A program made the position numbers and the translations under genes. The notes under the pieces were generated by a model. The model searched no databases and had not been told where the DNA came from. It saw only the letters and a list, made by a program, of their open reading frames with translations. From positions 29,906 to 93,905 of the forward strand of contig NZ_QVMI01000030.1 in the NCBI RefSeq assembly GCF_010500965.1: a stretch of DNA of 64,000 nucleotides. The letters run 5' to 3'. This stretch comes from Bacteroides sp. 51. GTDB taxonomy: Bacteria; Bacteroidota; Bacteroidia; Bacteroidales; Bacteroidaceae. Shown in pieces: positions 1 through 8,907 of this stretch. Position 1 is the stretch's first letter. Each line of letters begins with the position of its first letter.

Positions 1-2586
1 ATTTAAATCGAATCCCTTGTACAGCAAGCTGTTGTTCATAGAGAAATTCCATGTAGGAGTCGGGTTACCAATATAGGTGCGATCATAGTCGTTCACCACT
101 CCGTCATTGTTTATATCCAGGAATTTAATATCCCCGGGAGCAGTTCCATTGGCAGCATCGGCACCTTGGTATTGGTAAGCATAATTATTCACCTCATCCC
201 AGTTCTGGAACAAACCATTCGTTACCCATCCGTAGAATGAACCCACCGGACGGCCTTCCTGATGATGCTGATAACCTGAATAAATAGGCACACTATTATT
301 TAGCTTGATTACTTTGTTCTTATTGTAGGATACATTTACATCCGTATTCCATTCTACCGTTCCTTTCAGGTTTTGAGAAGAGATGGTCAGTTCCCAGCCT
401 TTATTTCTAACCTTGCCGGCATTAATCATCGGTGTATAAATATCCGAGTATCCCGTTGTGATCGGCACCACCATGCTGACAAGCATGTCTGTTGTATTCT
501 TAATATACGTATCGAAAGTAATATTAATACGCTGGTTGAACATGGTTGCATCAAACCCTACGTTGGCCTGTTTTACCGTTTCCCACTTGATGTCCGGATT
601 GGACATTACCAACGGATACAGCGTAGATACAGGAGTACCATTGAATACATATTGTGCTGTTTTCAAGCGGGTAACAGCAGCGTAATTATCCAACACGGCC
701 TGATTACCTGTTACACCATAGCCCGCACGCAGCTTGAGGTCGCTCAACACATCATTCTTCTTATAAAACGATTCTTCCGACAAACGCCATGCCGCAGAAA
801 ATGAAGGAAACGTCCCCCAGCGATTGCCTTTAGCTATACGGGAAGTACCATCACGACGAACCGTAGCCGTGAATAAATATTTATCATCGAACGAATAGTT
901 TATACGTCCAAAGAACGAAAGTAATGCCCACTCATTTTTACTACCTCCCACAGTAGGATCTAGTAAACCGTTATTCAACTGATTATAGTTGTCGGACAAG
1001 AACTCCTTTACACTGGCACTCATGTTATTATAGACATTGTTCTGTGCACTCGAACCCAACATGACGTTCAGGTTGTGCTTATCTTTAAACGTATCCATAT
1101 ATGTCAGGGTATTATCCCATAAGTACGTCAGGCTCTTGTTCGAACTTTCACCACGGTAGGAATTAGGCACCGGTATCGGCTTCCAGTCGTATTTGGGTGA
1201 GAAATTTACACTGTCCCAGAATTTAAAGTCAATCCCTCCGGTCATTTTATAGGTAATCTTATCGAAAAGATAAATCTCACCATACAAATTACCTAATATG
1301 TTATACCCCTTGGTTGTATTCTTCTCCAAGCGGGCTGTACCTATCGGATTGCGCAAATCACCATAGAATTGTGACTCAGTACCCGGACCCGAGTAAGTGC
1401 CATCTTCATTAAGAATCGGCTGAGTTGGTAAAGAGGCCAATGTATTGAGCACACTATACGAACCGTTTTTCTTAACATCATGACTCAACGTAATGTTGTT
1501 TCCGAATTTCAACCATGAACGGACTCTCGACTCGTTGTTAAACTGTAGAGTATAACGGCGATAGGATGTATTTATAACAATACCCTCCTGATCAAGTACT
1601 CCACCCGATACATAATAGCTGCTTTTGTCATTTCCACCCGAATAGGATATAGAATAGTTTTGCATCTTGGCGGTACCCAACAGTGCATCTATCCAATCCG
1701 TACCCTCTCCCCAGGAAAGAGGATCGGCAAAGTCGGGACGTTGGCCCATATTATTATTGGCCATCATTTCGTTGTGTAACGATGCAAACTGAGAAGCATT
1801 CAACATTTTAGGTACACTGGTTGCTTCCTGTATACCGAAATTTGCGCTGACTGATATGGTACCATCTCCCGCTTTTCCTTTTTTTGTTGTGATCAGCACC
1901 ACTCCGTTTGCACCACGAGAACCGTATATGGCTGTAGCCGAAGCATCTTTCAGAATATCTACGGTCTCCACATCGTTTTGGTTCAATGCATTCAACGGCA
2001 TATCGGTAGGAACTCCATCGATGACCAACAAAGGGTCGGAATTATTAATAGAGCCTAATCCGCGAACACGAATGCTTACATTGCCTCCCGGCGTTCCTGA
2101 GTTAATCACTTGTACTCCGGCAGCCCGGCCTTGCAGCGCCTCACCAATATTGAAAACAGGTTTGTCCTGCATCGCTTTCGCACCAACAGAGGAAAGCGAT
2201 CCGGTCAAGTCCTTTTTACGTACTACACCATAGCCCACAACGACTACTTCGTCAAGCATTTCGGAATTCTCTCTTAATATAATCCGTATATCCGTTTTTC
2301 CCTGTACAGGGACTTCCTGTGGTAGATATCCGATATAAGATACGACGATAACAGCATCACTGTTTACATCTAATGAAAATCTTCCATCCATATCGGTTAT
2401 CGTTCCGATTCCCGTATCTTTCACGGTAACGGATGCACCGATAATACTTTCTCCTTCTTCATCTGTTATGGTTCCTGTGATTTTTCTTTGATTCTGACTC
2501 GACAGGCCGACAGAGAAAGTAAGTGCCAGCATAAACAGAAGTATTTTACTGACGTAGCCCCAACTCATTTTCTGATTTTTTTTCAT
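1..2586 (-). CDS. SusC/RagA-type TonB-dependent outer-membrane receptor, C-terminus beyond the window
   Basis: The reading frame is open from the ATG at 2586 to the window edge, so the 3' end is missing. It starts with a signal peptide (MLALTFSVGLSSQ near residues 18-30), followed by a carboxypeptidase-regulatory-like beta-sandwich (GTITDEEGESIIGASV), the TonB-box region LDEVVVVGYG and a plug domain with VIDGVPTD and AIYGSRGANGVVLIT, all hallmarks of SusC proteins. There is no N-terminal STN domain, so control by a FecR/sigma pair is unlikely. A TACTTTTG -7 box on the minus strand at 2666-2673 lies about 80 nt upstream. The DUF6377 regulator just upstream on the same strand is the probable regulator. 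A SusD partner is expected to the left of the window. The substrate is unknown. Confidence 0.95.
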   Translation of the reverse strand, partial: MKKNQKMSWGYVSKILLFMLALTFSVGLSSQNQRKITGTITDEEGESIIGASVTVKDTGIGTITDMDGRFSLDVNSDAVIVVSYIGYLPQEVPVQGKTDIRIILRENSEMLDEVVVVGYGVVRKKDLTGSLSSVGAKAMQDKPVFNIGEALQGRAAGVQVINSGTPGGNVSIRVRGLGSINNSDPLLVIDGVPTDMPLNALNQNDVETVDILKDASATAIYGSRGANGVVLITTKKGKAGDGTISVSANFGIQEATSVPKMLNASQFASLHNEMMANNNMGQRPDFADPLSWGEGTDWIDALLGTAKMQNYSISYSGGNDKSSYYVSGGVLDQEGIVINTSYRRYTLQFNNESRVRSWLKFGNNITLSHDVKKNGSYSVLNTLASLPTQPILNEDGTYSGPGTESQFYGDLRNPIGTARLEKNTTKGYNILGNLYGEIYLFDKITYKMTGGIDFKFWDSVNFSPKYDWKPIPVPNSYRGESSNKSLTYLWDNTLTYMDTFKDKHNLNVMLGSSAQNNVYNNMSASVKEFLSDNYNQLNNGLLDPTVGGSKNEWALLSFFGRINYSFDDKYLFTATVRRDGTSRIAKGNRWGTFPSFSAAWRLSEESFYKKNDVLSDLKLRAGYGVTGNQAVLDNYAAVTRLKTAQYVFNGTPVSTLYPLVMSNPDIKWETVKQANVGFDATMFNQRINITFDTYIKNTTDMLVSMVVPITTGYSDIYTPMINAGKVRNKGWELTISSQNLKGTVEWNTDVNVSYNKNKVIKLNNSVPIYSGYQHHQEGRPVGSFYGWVTNGLFQNWDEVNNYAYQYQGADAANGTAPGDIKFLDINNDGVVNDYDRTYIGNPTPTWNFSMNNSLLYKGFDLN

Positions 2587-2665
2587 GGTCTCATTGATTT
2601 TAGTTTCTCATAATATATAGTTAACATTGTTTTTACACATGAGGTAGAACTTACGACCTCACATG

Positions 2666-2673
2666 CAAAAGTA
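2666..2673 (-). promoter_or_regulatory. Bacteroides-type -7 box for the susC gene
   Basis: The minus strand reads TACTTTTG, matching TAnnTTTG. It lies about 80 nt upstream of the susC start. A short inverted repeat (TGAGGT/ACCTCA, 2640-2661) falls in the predicted leader just downstream. Assigned by motif match only. Confidence 0.45.
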
Positions 2674-2796
2674 TGAGTAACATATATCTAAGAAAAACTC
2701 ATATGGACAAAATATAGACGCGAAAGAATGGCACATCGCTTTTAATCAGCGAATTACCATCTTTTATAACCTCGTAATATATGGATACGGTATATG

Positions 2797-4473
2797 TCAA
2801 TCAGGCTTAATTATGCCTATTTTCATCACCATATTTTCAAATTGTTCGCGGGGTACAGCCGATTTATTCCGGACTCTCGTGCGATAGCTGTAGATTGTGT
2901 TTGCGGAATAATGAAGGAATTTTGCAATTTTTGAGCTGTCTGTTATGCCCAACCGTATCAATGCAAATATACGCAGTTCGGCATTTAGCAGTTCGTTGGC
3001 TTTTAACTGAAACCGTTCTTCGTTCAATAGCAAGGAATTAAAATCTTCGACAAAATTAGGATATAAATGGAGGAATATATTATCGAAATTCTCATAGAGC
3101 GCTTTTAGTTCGTTATCAATCATCTCACGCGATTTCAAGATTTTATAAAGCTCTTCCAGTTTTTTATCTGCCGCCTTCTTTCTCAGCGTGTTTTGATAAC
3201 TTTCAATCTTATCGATATAGGTGGAGCACAAATCGAGGAAATGACCTATATATGCTTCTTTAATCTGGTTGGCCTCAGATAACTCAGAATTTACATCGAA
3301 CAGCTTCAGATTTAATTTTGACAATTTCTCATTCGAATTCTGGAGATTGTCATTCAAGTCTTTCAGTTTTATATTCGTATGGTACAACTCTTTACGGATA
3401 CGAGCAATCCTCTTCATTTGTTTATACACATATATAACTGCCATGATCAATAAAAAAGAAAGGATACTAACGGCAACAAGGAATATAATAAGAACTCTTT
3501 GTTGTTTGTCGACACTGTCCTTATAAGCGCTATCGATAATAGGAAATATTTTCGAAACCTCAAATGTCCTCAATCGTGCGTTGCAGAACATAGCGTCTTC
3601 CATCGACGATCTGATACATTTATAGGCGTTTGCTATATCACCCGCTTCGTATAAAACAGAAGCCAGCATTTGCATGGACGCATTCTCTTTAATAGCATTC
3701 TTTATATCTGACATTGCCGATATTAACAGATATTTTTTCTGCTCTTCAATATTTCCTTTTGCTTTATAAACATTTGCTAAAGCATGCGCTAATACAGCAT
3801 GTTCGTGATCTTCAGATGTTGATTTCCCGAACATCTCTTCGAGCAGTACCTGCGCCTGTTCTATCTGTTTATTATCCAGAAGTTTCTCGGCATATACTAT
3901 TTTGTAAAAATTGGAGTTAGTATCCAGTACTCCAAGAAGGGAATCTCTATATAGAATAGATTTTTCAAGATATTCTTTACCATTAATATCGTTTAATAAA
4001 GAGTAGGATTTGTATAGTTGATTATTGATTTGATAATAGTAAGAAGAAAACCAATCCGGTAATTTCCGCTTATCTAAATGCTCTAACTCTCTAATTCCAT
4101 TAAGAGCTTCAATATACAGTCCCGAAACAGTATAAAGTCCTATTAAATCAAGTTGTGAACCAATCAATCGATGAGCGTCATTCAATCTTTGTGCTATTTC
4201 TACGTTTTCTTTGGTATATACAATTGCCGAATCTGCAATAAAGATTTTGTAAGCATCATACAACTGATGGTTTATATCGTACCGTTGTTGGTCATTGATA
4301 TGGGGTGTGCTTAATAATTTCCGGATTTCAGCTATTTCATTGAATTTCAACTGCGCATAGAAATCTTTATTCGCTAGTGCTTTCTCGAAATTAACATAAA
4401 CTGTATCGCTTTTAGTTTTCGAGTAGCAAGATAACGCGAGAAATATGGAAAACAATATTAAGCAATGTCTCAT
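2797..4473 (-). CDS. DUF6377-type membrane-anchored HTH regulator
   Basis: The protein is about 558 residues. It has an N-terminal lipoprotein-like signal ending ALSC, a TPR-rich helical region up to about residue 320, one membrane segment (LIIFLVAVSILSFLLIMAVI, about 328-348), a coiled coil (KLKDLNDNLQNSNEKLSKL...) and a C-terminal LuxR-like HTH (SSKIAKFLHYSANTIYSYRTR). This is the architecture of DUF6377 proteins that sit beside susC/susD pairs in Bacteroidetes. The frame is open to an ATG at 4494, but that codon lies inside a minus-strand TATTTTTG promoter box (4492-4499), so the Met at 4473 is preferred. It probably senses a periplasmic signal and controls the adjacent susC; this is inferred from neighbourhood. 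Confidence 0.8.
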   Translation of the reverse strand: MRHCLILFSIFLALSCYSKTKSDTVYVNFEKALANKDFYAQLKFNEIAEIRKLLSTPHINDQQRYDINHQLYDAYKIFIADSAIVYTKENVEIAQRLNDAHRLIGSQLDLIGLYTVSGLYIEALNGIRELEHLDKRKLPDWFSSYYYQINNQLYKSYSLLNDINGKEYLEKSILYRDSLLGVLDTNSNFYKIVYAEKLLDNKQIEQAQVLLEEMFGKSTSEDHEHAVLAHALANVYKAKGNIEEQKKYLLISAMSDIKNAIKENASMQMLASVLYEAGDIANAYKCIRSSMEDAMFCNARLRTFEVSKIFPIIDSAYKDSVDKQQRVLIIFLVAVSILSFLLIMAVIYVYKQMKRIARIRKELYHTNIKLKDLNDNLQNSNEKLSKLNLKLFDVNSELSEANQIKEAYIGHFLDLCSTYIDKIESYQNTLRKKAADKKLEELYKILKSREMIDNELKALYENFDNIFLHLYPNFVEDFNSLLLNEERFQLKANELLNAELRIFALIRLGITDSSKIAKFLHYSANTIYSYRTRVRNKSAVPREQFENMVMKIGIIKPD

Positions 4474-4491
4474 AGTATTATATCTATAATA

Positions 4492-4499
4492 CAAAAATA
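4492..4499 (-). promoter_or_regulatory. -7 box for the DUF6377 regulator
   Basis: The minus strand reads TATTTTTG, matching TAnnTTTG. It lies 18 nt upstream of the Met at 4473 and overlaps the more distal in-frame ATG at 4494, which decides the start. Confidence 0.45.
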
Positions 4500-4622
4500 C
4501 ATTATTTATCGCAAATAAGAAACATTGGTGCGCTCAAAAACAAATAGTCTATGCTTTACTTTCCCATTGAGTTTATTTAGCTTGTAGATGTGTTTGCTGA
4601 ATAAAGGGTAGCCACTAAAAAA

Positions 4623-4653
4623 TTGTTGTTCTGGATTATTTTTCTTATATTTG
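4623..4653 (+). promoter_or_regulatory. Candidate promoter of an orphan transcript
   Basis: TTG at 4623-4625 is separated by 20 nt from TATATTTG at 4646-4653, close to the Bacteroides -33/-7 arrangement. No protein gene follows; the next structured signal is the terminator at 4841-4877. Confidence 0.5.
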
Positions 4654-4659
4654 CATTAA

Positions 4660-4877
4660 TAAAGCGTACTTTGATTTGTTTGCTAATCGTCTGATAAATA
4701 GCATTTTGGAGTCTATAGGACTACAAGGTGGACTTGATTTTCGAGATTGGTAAATAACTGAATATAAGGCGTTTAAACGGAGACTATTTGTTCCGTCCAT
4801 ACCGCTTAAAAGACTGATAATCAGTCGATTAAAAGAAAACAAAAGCCTGTAAAATTACATTTTACAGGCTTTTTTAT
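4660..4877 (+). ncRNA. Candidate small RNA of about 215 nt
   Basis: A promoter-like sequence ends at 4653 and a strong intrinsic terminator ends at 4877, with no ATG-initiated plus-strand frame of useful length between them. One plus frame is open from about 4615 to a stop at 4752 but has no start codon and could be a decayed gene end. Internal hairpins are visible (AGTC/GACT near 4710, and ACTGAT/ATCAGT near 4811-4825). I do not recognise a known RNA family. A gene remnant that kept its terminator is the main alternative. Confidence 0.4.
4841..4877 (+). terminator. Intrinsic terminator
   Basis: A perfect stem AAAAGCCTGTAAAAT / ATTTTACAGGCTTTT with a 3-nt loop (TAC) ends in a run of six Ts. 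The A run on the left arm means it could also work on the other strand. It closes the candidate small-RNA unit. Confidence 0.85.
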
Positions 4878-5742
4878 ATCCCCTCGGAAAATCCGGTAAG
4901 CACATTCCTTTTAAACAGGATACTATTCACTTTCATCAAGCAGACTCTCAATTTACATTTTGTCAATTCAGCTTTAAATCGCTTGAAATTGCCTACCATT
5001 GCCCGTAATTGAAAAATATTCAGTATTCTCTATTAGGAAAATACAAATCGGCAGAAAATCTTCTAATTATATGAAAAATGGAAAGAAAAATAACACATAT
5101 ACATTCGATAAAGCAACTTAAAAACAAAATTCCGCATCAATATTTTTATCCTATCTTTTCCATAAAAACGATTGAAATAGAAAATACAGCTTTCAAAGTT
5201 GACTCTTCTTCCTGCTTTTTTCATTTTTTCATGTTCAAAAAATCGAATCAGAACCTTTTTATCTTTCTTGTTAAACACACTGGCTATCTACGTTAACACA
5301 TCAACTTCGAGACATAACATCACGACCAGTCGTGTTAAGTGTGACTACTCACCGCGCTATTCAAGCCAGCTGTCTTGTTACGCACGCCAGCCAACGTGTT
5401 AAACAAGAAAACAAGGAAGAAGTGTCTGAATATTATGGTTTTTCATCAGCGAATTCGCCCATTTAGATAAAAAACGCACTTTATCTTCTCTTTTTTAAGA
5501 GAAATCCCTCTTTTTAATAACAAACAAATAAGCTCTATACAGCTTCTAAGGCACATCTTATACTTTAAACAAGTAAAAACAAGCACTGGGAGATTATTAA
5601 AAAGAAAACAAAACAAGCAAAACATAAGCAACTTGACAATAAAATAAAAAGAAACAAATCAATTAGACATTCCACCAAAACACATTGAAAGTAAACTTTA
5701 AGGAAAACAATGAATATTTCATGCTGGAGCATCAGCAGATTA

Positions 5743-5754
5743 GGTTTGAATTTC
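5743..5754 (+). promoter_or_regulatory. Putative AraC-family operator half-site
   Basis: GGTTTGAATTTC lies immediately upstream of the AraC gene's -7 box. It matches 11 of 12 bases of the two direct repeats found downstream of the same gene (6634-6645 and 6655-6666), which suggests autoregulation. Confidence 0.4.
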
Positions 5755-5755
5755 T

Positions 5756-5763
5756 TATCTTTG
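5756..5763 (+). promoter_or_regulatory. -7 box of the AraC gene
   Basis: TATCTTTG, a perfect TAnnTTTG match, ends only 4 nt before the ATG at 5768. Transcription would start at or within a few nt of the start codon, giving a leaderless or almost leaderless mRNA. Confidence 0.6.
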
Positions 5764-5767
5764 TCAT

Positions 5768-6640
5768 ATGCAGATAAAACGTACACTCTCAGAATTCAAT
5801 AATGAGCTCAAACTGAAAGGGTTCAAAGCATTTCAAATTGACGACGACAGCAATGCCACGCGCACATACAGTCGAAAAGAATTCTATAAAATCTGCCTCA
5901 CCACCGGCAAAAGCATTATTCATTACGCCGACCGGAGTTTTGAACAAGAAGGCACCATTTTGTTTTTCGGCAATCCCCACATTCCTTATTCCTGGGAAAC
6001 CATATCAACGACCTACAAGGGGTATACCTGTCTTTTCTCCGAAGATTTTCTGAAACAATCCGAACGTTCAGAGAGCCTGCTCCAATCTCCGTTCTTTAAG
6101 ATTGACGGAACACCCGTTTTAGAAATATCCGAAGAACAACGACTGTTTCTCAACACCCTTTTTCTAAAAATGATCGAGGAACAGGAAAACGATTATACAT
6201 TTAAGGATGAACTTATCCGCAACTATATCAGCCTTATCATTCACGAATCATTAAAGCTGCAACCCTCAGAGCATTATCATCAGACAAAAAAAGCAACCGC
6301 ACGTATCACTTCCGTATTTCTGGAACTGCTGGAGAGACAATTTCCCATTGAAACCTCCGACCACCCTTTGCAACTGCGAACAGCACAGGATTATGCCCGT
6401 TACCTGAATGTTCACACCAACTATTTGAATCGCGCAGTCAAAGAAGTTACAGGAAAATCAACCACAGCACACATCACCGAGCGGATTATTGCCGAAGCAA
6501 AAGCCCTTTTACAGCATACCGACTGGAATATTGCAGAGGTAGCCTATGCACTTGGTTTCGAGTACCCTACCTACTTCAACAACTTCTTCAAAAAGCTAAC
6601 AGGCACCAATCCAAAGTCGCTTCGCGAAGCAATGGTTTGA
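5768..6640 (+). CDS. AraC-family transcriptional regulator
   Basis: The protein is 290 residues. The N-terminal half is a cupin-like ligand domain (FFGNPHIPYSWE). The last 100 residues form a double HTH of the AraC family, with the typical second-helix signature NIAEVAYALGFEYPTYFNNFFKKLTGTNPKSLRE. The only sensible ATG is at 5768, 4 nt behind the -7 box. Two 12-bp direct repeats begin at its stop codon and precede the acetyltransferase gene, so it probably regulates the genes 6718-8887 and itself. Family assignment is secure; target and ligand are inferred or unknown. Confidence 0.93.
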   Translation: MQIKRTLSEFNNELKLKGFKAFQIDDDSNATRTYSRKEFYKICLTTGKSIIHYADRSFEQEGTILFFGNPHIPYSWETISTTYKGYTCLFSEDFLKQSERSESLLQSPFFKIDGTPVLEISEEQRLFLNTLFLKMIEEQENDYTFKDELIRNYISLIIHESLKLQPSEHYHQTKKATARITSVFLELLERQFPIETSDHPLQLRTAQDYARYLNVHTNYLNRAVKEVTGKSTTAHITERIIAEAKALLQHTDWNIAEVAYALGFEYPTYFNNFFKKLTGTNPKSLREAMV

Positions 6641-6666
6641 ATATCTTAATCATCGGTTTGAATATC
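6634..6666 (+). promoter_or_regulatory. Direct-repeat operator candidate upstream of the acetyltransferase
   Basis: Two identical copies of GGTTTGAATATC start 21 bp apart (6634 and 6655), two helical turns, as expected for a dimeric AraC protein binding one face of DNA. The first copy overlaps the stop codon of the AraC gene. A third close copy lies upstream of the AraC gene. Confidence 0.5.
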
Positions 6667-6695
6667 GTTAACAAGAGAAGCCAGTAATCTCCGAT

Positions 6696-6717
6696 CTTTG
6701 TATCAAAAAATACAAAG
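6696..6717 (+). promoter_or_regulatory. Perfect hairpin abutting the acetyltransferase start codon
   Basis: CTTTGTAT, a 6-nt A-rich loop and ATACAAAG form an 8-bp stem that ends at the base before ATG 6718. The left arm overlaps a -7-like GATCTTTG, so it may be part of the promoter rather than an RNA element. Confidence 0.35.
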
Positions 6718-7278
6718 ATGAATAAAGTAGATGTTTTTGAGCGCCTCAGAAATGGGGAAACCATTCCACCCGACGACCCACAGGCCTATAAAATGCGGGA
6801 AGCCTCCTACAACACTAAAATATTGCTGTTGCAAATGAACAACTCTGCCGATGCAGCAGAAATAAGAAACCTGTTAAGCCGGATTACAGACAGCATGATT
6901 GATGAAAGCGTTGCCATATTCACCCCTCTGTACATCAACTACGGAAAACATATAAAGATTGGAAAAAACGTATTCATCAATTTCAATTGCACGCTTTTAG
7001 ATTTAGGCGGCATCACCATCGAAGATAATGTATTGATAGGTCCGAACGTCAGCATACTGTCCGAGGGACATCCTACCCTGCCCATAAACCGGCATTCGCT
7101 CATACCCAAATCCATTCATATCAAAAAGAATGCCTGGATCGGCGCCGGAGCAACCATCCTGCAAGGGGTAACCATTGGCGAAAACGCTATCGTAGCCGCC
7201 GGAGCAGTCGTATCTAAAGATGTTCCCGGCAACGCGATTGTCGGTGGGATTCCCGCAAAAATTATAAAAACAATTTAA
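6718..7278 (+). CDS. Sugar O-acetyltransferase, left-handed beta-helix (maltose/galactoside acetyltransferase type)
   Basis: The protein is 186 residues, the usual length for this family. An N-terminal helical maltose-acetyltransferase segment (MREASYNTKILLLQMN) is followed by hexapeptide repeats forming a left-handed beta-helix (IKIGKNVFINFNCTLLDLGGITIEDNVLIGPNV, IKKNAWIGAGATILQGVTIGENAIVAAGAVVSKDVPGNAIVGGIPAKII). The conserved SEGH stretch carries the catalytic His. It should transfer acetyl from acetyl-CoA to a sugar in the cytoplasm. It follows the AraC gene by 77 bp and precedes a lipoprotein gene by 11 bp. The acceptor sugar is unknown. Confidence 0.9.
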   Translation: MNKVDVFERLRNGETIPPDDPQAYKMREASYNTKILLLQMNNSADAAEIRNLLSRITDSMIDESVAIFTPLYINYGKHIKIGKNVFINFNCTLLDLGGITIEDNVLIGPNVSILSEGHPTLPINRHSLIPKSIHIKKNAWIGAGATILQGVTIGENAIVAAGAVVSKDVPGNAIVGGIPAKIIKTI

Positions 7279-7289
7279 ACAAAACTCAT

Positions 7290-7784
7290 ATGAAAAGATT
7301 CCTGATAATAATACTCTCCTTGATACTAATAACAGGTCTTTCGGCCTGCGACACCGACGACATCCCAACCCCCGAACCACCTTATCGACCGGAGAACCCT
7401 GGCAACAATAATGAAGACGATAAACCAGAAGAAAACAGGAAGATGAAGATAACAACAGGTACAGCCACGTTCATGGCCACCCTTCAAAATAATGCAACAG
7501 CAACTGCCTTTGCGAAGTTGTTGCCCATAACCATCACGATGCAGGAGCTGAACAACAATGAAAAATATTACGATCTGCCAGGTAGCCTACCTACCAGTTC
7601 CTCCAATCCGGGAACAATACAAACCGGCGATTTAATGCTATACGCTTCACGAACATTGGTATTGTTTTACAAAAACTTTTCCACATCGTATAGCTACACC
7701 CGGTTAGGAAAAATAAATGATCCTACAGGCTTAGCCTCTGCATTAGGTTCAGAAAATGCAACCATTACTATTGAATTAGAATAA
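7290..7784 (+). CDS. Cyclophilin-like fold lipoprotein
   Basis: The protein is 164 residues. It has a lipoprotein signal (LILITGLSAC), then a Pro/Asn/Glu-rich linker, then a compact C-terminal domain. The motifs MKITTGTATFMATLQNNATATAFAKLLP and GTIQTGDLMLYASRTLVLFYKNF are typical of the cyclophilin-like domain found in small Bacteroidetes secreted proteins and in fusions with flavodoxin-like proteins. Function of the family is unclear. It is probably co-transcribed with the acetyltransferase (11 bp) and the hydrolase (26 bp). Confidence 0.75.
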   Translation: MKRFLIIILSLILITGLSACDTDDIPTPEPPYRPENPGNNNEDDKPEENRKMKITTGTATFMATLQNNATATAFAKLLPITITMQELNNNEKYYDLPGSLPTSSSNPGTIQTGDLMLYASRTLVLFYKNFSTSYSYTRLGKINDPTGLASALGSENATITIELE

Positions 7785-7810
7785 AAGAAATCATATAAAA
7801 CGAATAAATT

Positions 7811-8887
7811 ATGCGAAGAATAATAACACTATCCCTGCTCATTATGGGAATCACCACAGCAGAAGCAACCAACAAAACAACCTCTAGAAATCAAATAAAC
7901 GAAAGAGATATGGATAAATTAGAACTAACAAAAGACTGGGATAAAGTATTCCCGAAAAGCGATAAAGTCAATCATAGTAAGGTAACTTTCCGCAACCGCT
8001 ATGGCATCACCCTTGCCGCCGATATGTACATACCCAAGAATGCCAATGAGAAGTTAGCAGCTATTGCCGTAAGTGGTCCTTTCGGCGCTGTTAAAGAACA
8101 GTCGTCGGGGCTCTACGCACAGACAATGGCGGAACGCGGTTTCCTGACCATCGCTTTCGACCCCTCGTATACCGGCGAAAGTGGTGGTCATCCCCGTTAT
8201 GTGGCCTCTCCCGACATCAACACAGAAGATTTTAGCGCCGCCGTCGATTTCCTTTCTACGCGAGATGATGTAGACCCTGAGCGTATCGGAATCATTGGCA
8301 TCTGTGGCTGGGGAGGTCTGGCCATAAATGCAGCTGCTATGGACACCCGGATTAAGGCAACCGCCACATCGACAATGTATGACATGGGTCGCGTCAACGC
8401 CAACGGTTATTTTGATTCAATGGATGCGGACGAACGCTACGAACTCCGCCGGCAGCTAAATGCTCAACGAACTGTAGATGCAAAGAATGGCACGTACGCA
8501 TTGGCGGGCGGAGTAGTAGACCCACTACCCGATAATGCACCATGGTTTGTGAAAGATTATCATAGTTATTACAAAACAGAACGCGGCTACCACAAACGTT
8601 CGCTCAATTCGAATAACGGATGGAACGTAACATCCTCTCTTTCATTCATCAATATGCCACAACTTTCATATAGTAATGAAATCCGCAATGCCGTACTCGT
8701 TATTCATGGTGAAAAAGCGCATTCCCGCTATTTCAGTGAAGATGCTTTTAAAAAACTAAAAGGAGATAACAAAGAGCTATTTATTATTCCCGAGGCAGTT
8801 CACGTAGATTTATACGATCGTATGGATGTAATCCCCTTCGACAAACTGGAGTCTTTCTTTAAAGAGTATCTGAAAATGGACGACTAA
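7811..8887 (+). CDS. Secreted alpha/beta hydrolase with a cysteine nucleophile elbow
   Basis: The protein is 358 residues with an N-terminal signal (ITLSLLIMGITTAEA). The fold is that of YcjY/dienelactone-hydrolase-like proteins. The nucleophile elbow is GICGWGG, with Cys where most relatives have Ser, as in dienelactone hydrolase. Candidate Asp/Glu and His are in VLVIHGEKAHSRYFSEDAF and EAVHVDLYDR. It is the last gene of the probable AraC-controlled group. A 13-bp inverted repeat follows its stop codon. Substrate unknown; an esterase or deacetylase role beside an acetyltransferase is only a guess. Confidence 0.85.
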   Translation: MRRIITLSLLIMGITTAEATNKTTSRNQINERDMDKLELTKDWDKVFPKSDKVNHSKVTFRNRYGITLAADMYIPKNANEKLAAIAVSGPFGAVKEQSSGLYAQTMAERGFLTIAFDPSYTGESGGHPRYVASPDINTEDFSAAVDFLSTRDDVDPERIGIIGICGWGGLAINAAAMDTRIKATATSTMYDMGRVNANGYFDSMDADERYELRRQLNAQRTVDAKNGTYALAGGVVDPLPDNAPWFVKDYHSYYKTERGYHKRSLNSNNGWNVTSSLSFINMPQLSYSNEIRNAVLVIHGEKAHSRYFSEDAFKKLKGDNKELFIIPEAVHVDLYDRMDVIPFDKLESFFKEYLKMDD

Positions 8888-8907
8888 TTTCACGAAGAGT
8901 TGTTACG

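Larger units (their letters stand above)
4500..5767. other. 1.27-kb gap without a convincing protein gene
   Basis: Short frames here are AT-rich, lack recognisable domains and overlap on both strands. The gap holds the candidate small-RNA unit at 4623-4877 and a hairpin-rich stretch at about 5288-5405, with outer arms GTTAACAC/GTGTTAAAC and an inner perfect hairpin CACGAC/GTCGTG. A weak TTCTCTT/AAGAGAA hairpin near 5485-5505 is followed by T-rich sequence. The 3' end holds the promoter and a putative operator of the AraC gene. Nothing else is supportable. Confidence 0.6.

Noticed and set aside
373-2233. Plus-strand open frames over the susC gene
   Set aside because: They lie antisense to a continuous SusC frame with recognisable plug motifs and have no domains of their own.
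4645-4842. Minus-strand 65-residue frame in the 4.5-5.8 kb gap
   Set aside because: It is antisense to the candidate small-RNA unit, has no domain, and begins next to the terminator.
5063-5786. Several short frames on both strands upstream of the AraC gene
   Set aside because: AT-rich, hydrophobic or low-complexity, mutually overlapping, without promoter or conserved motif.
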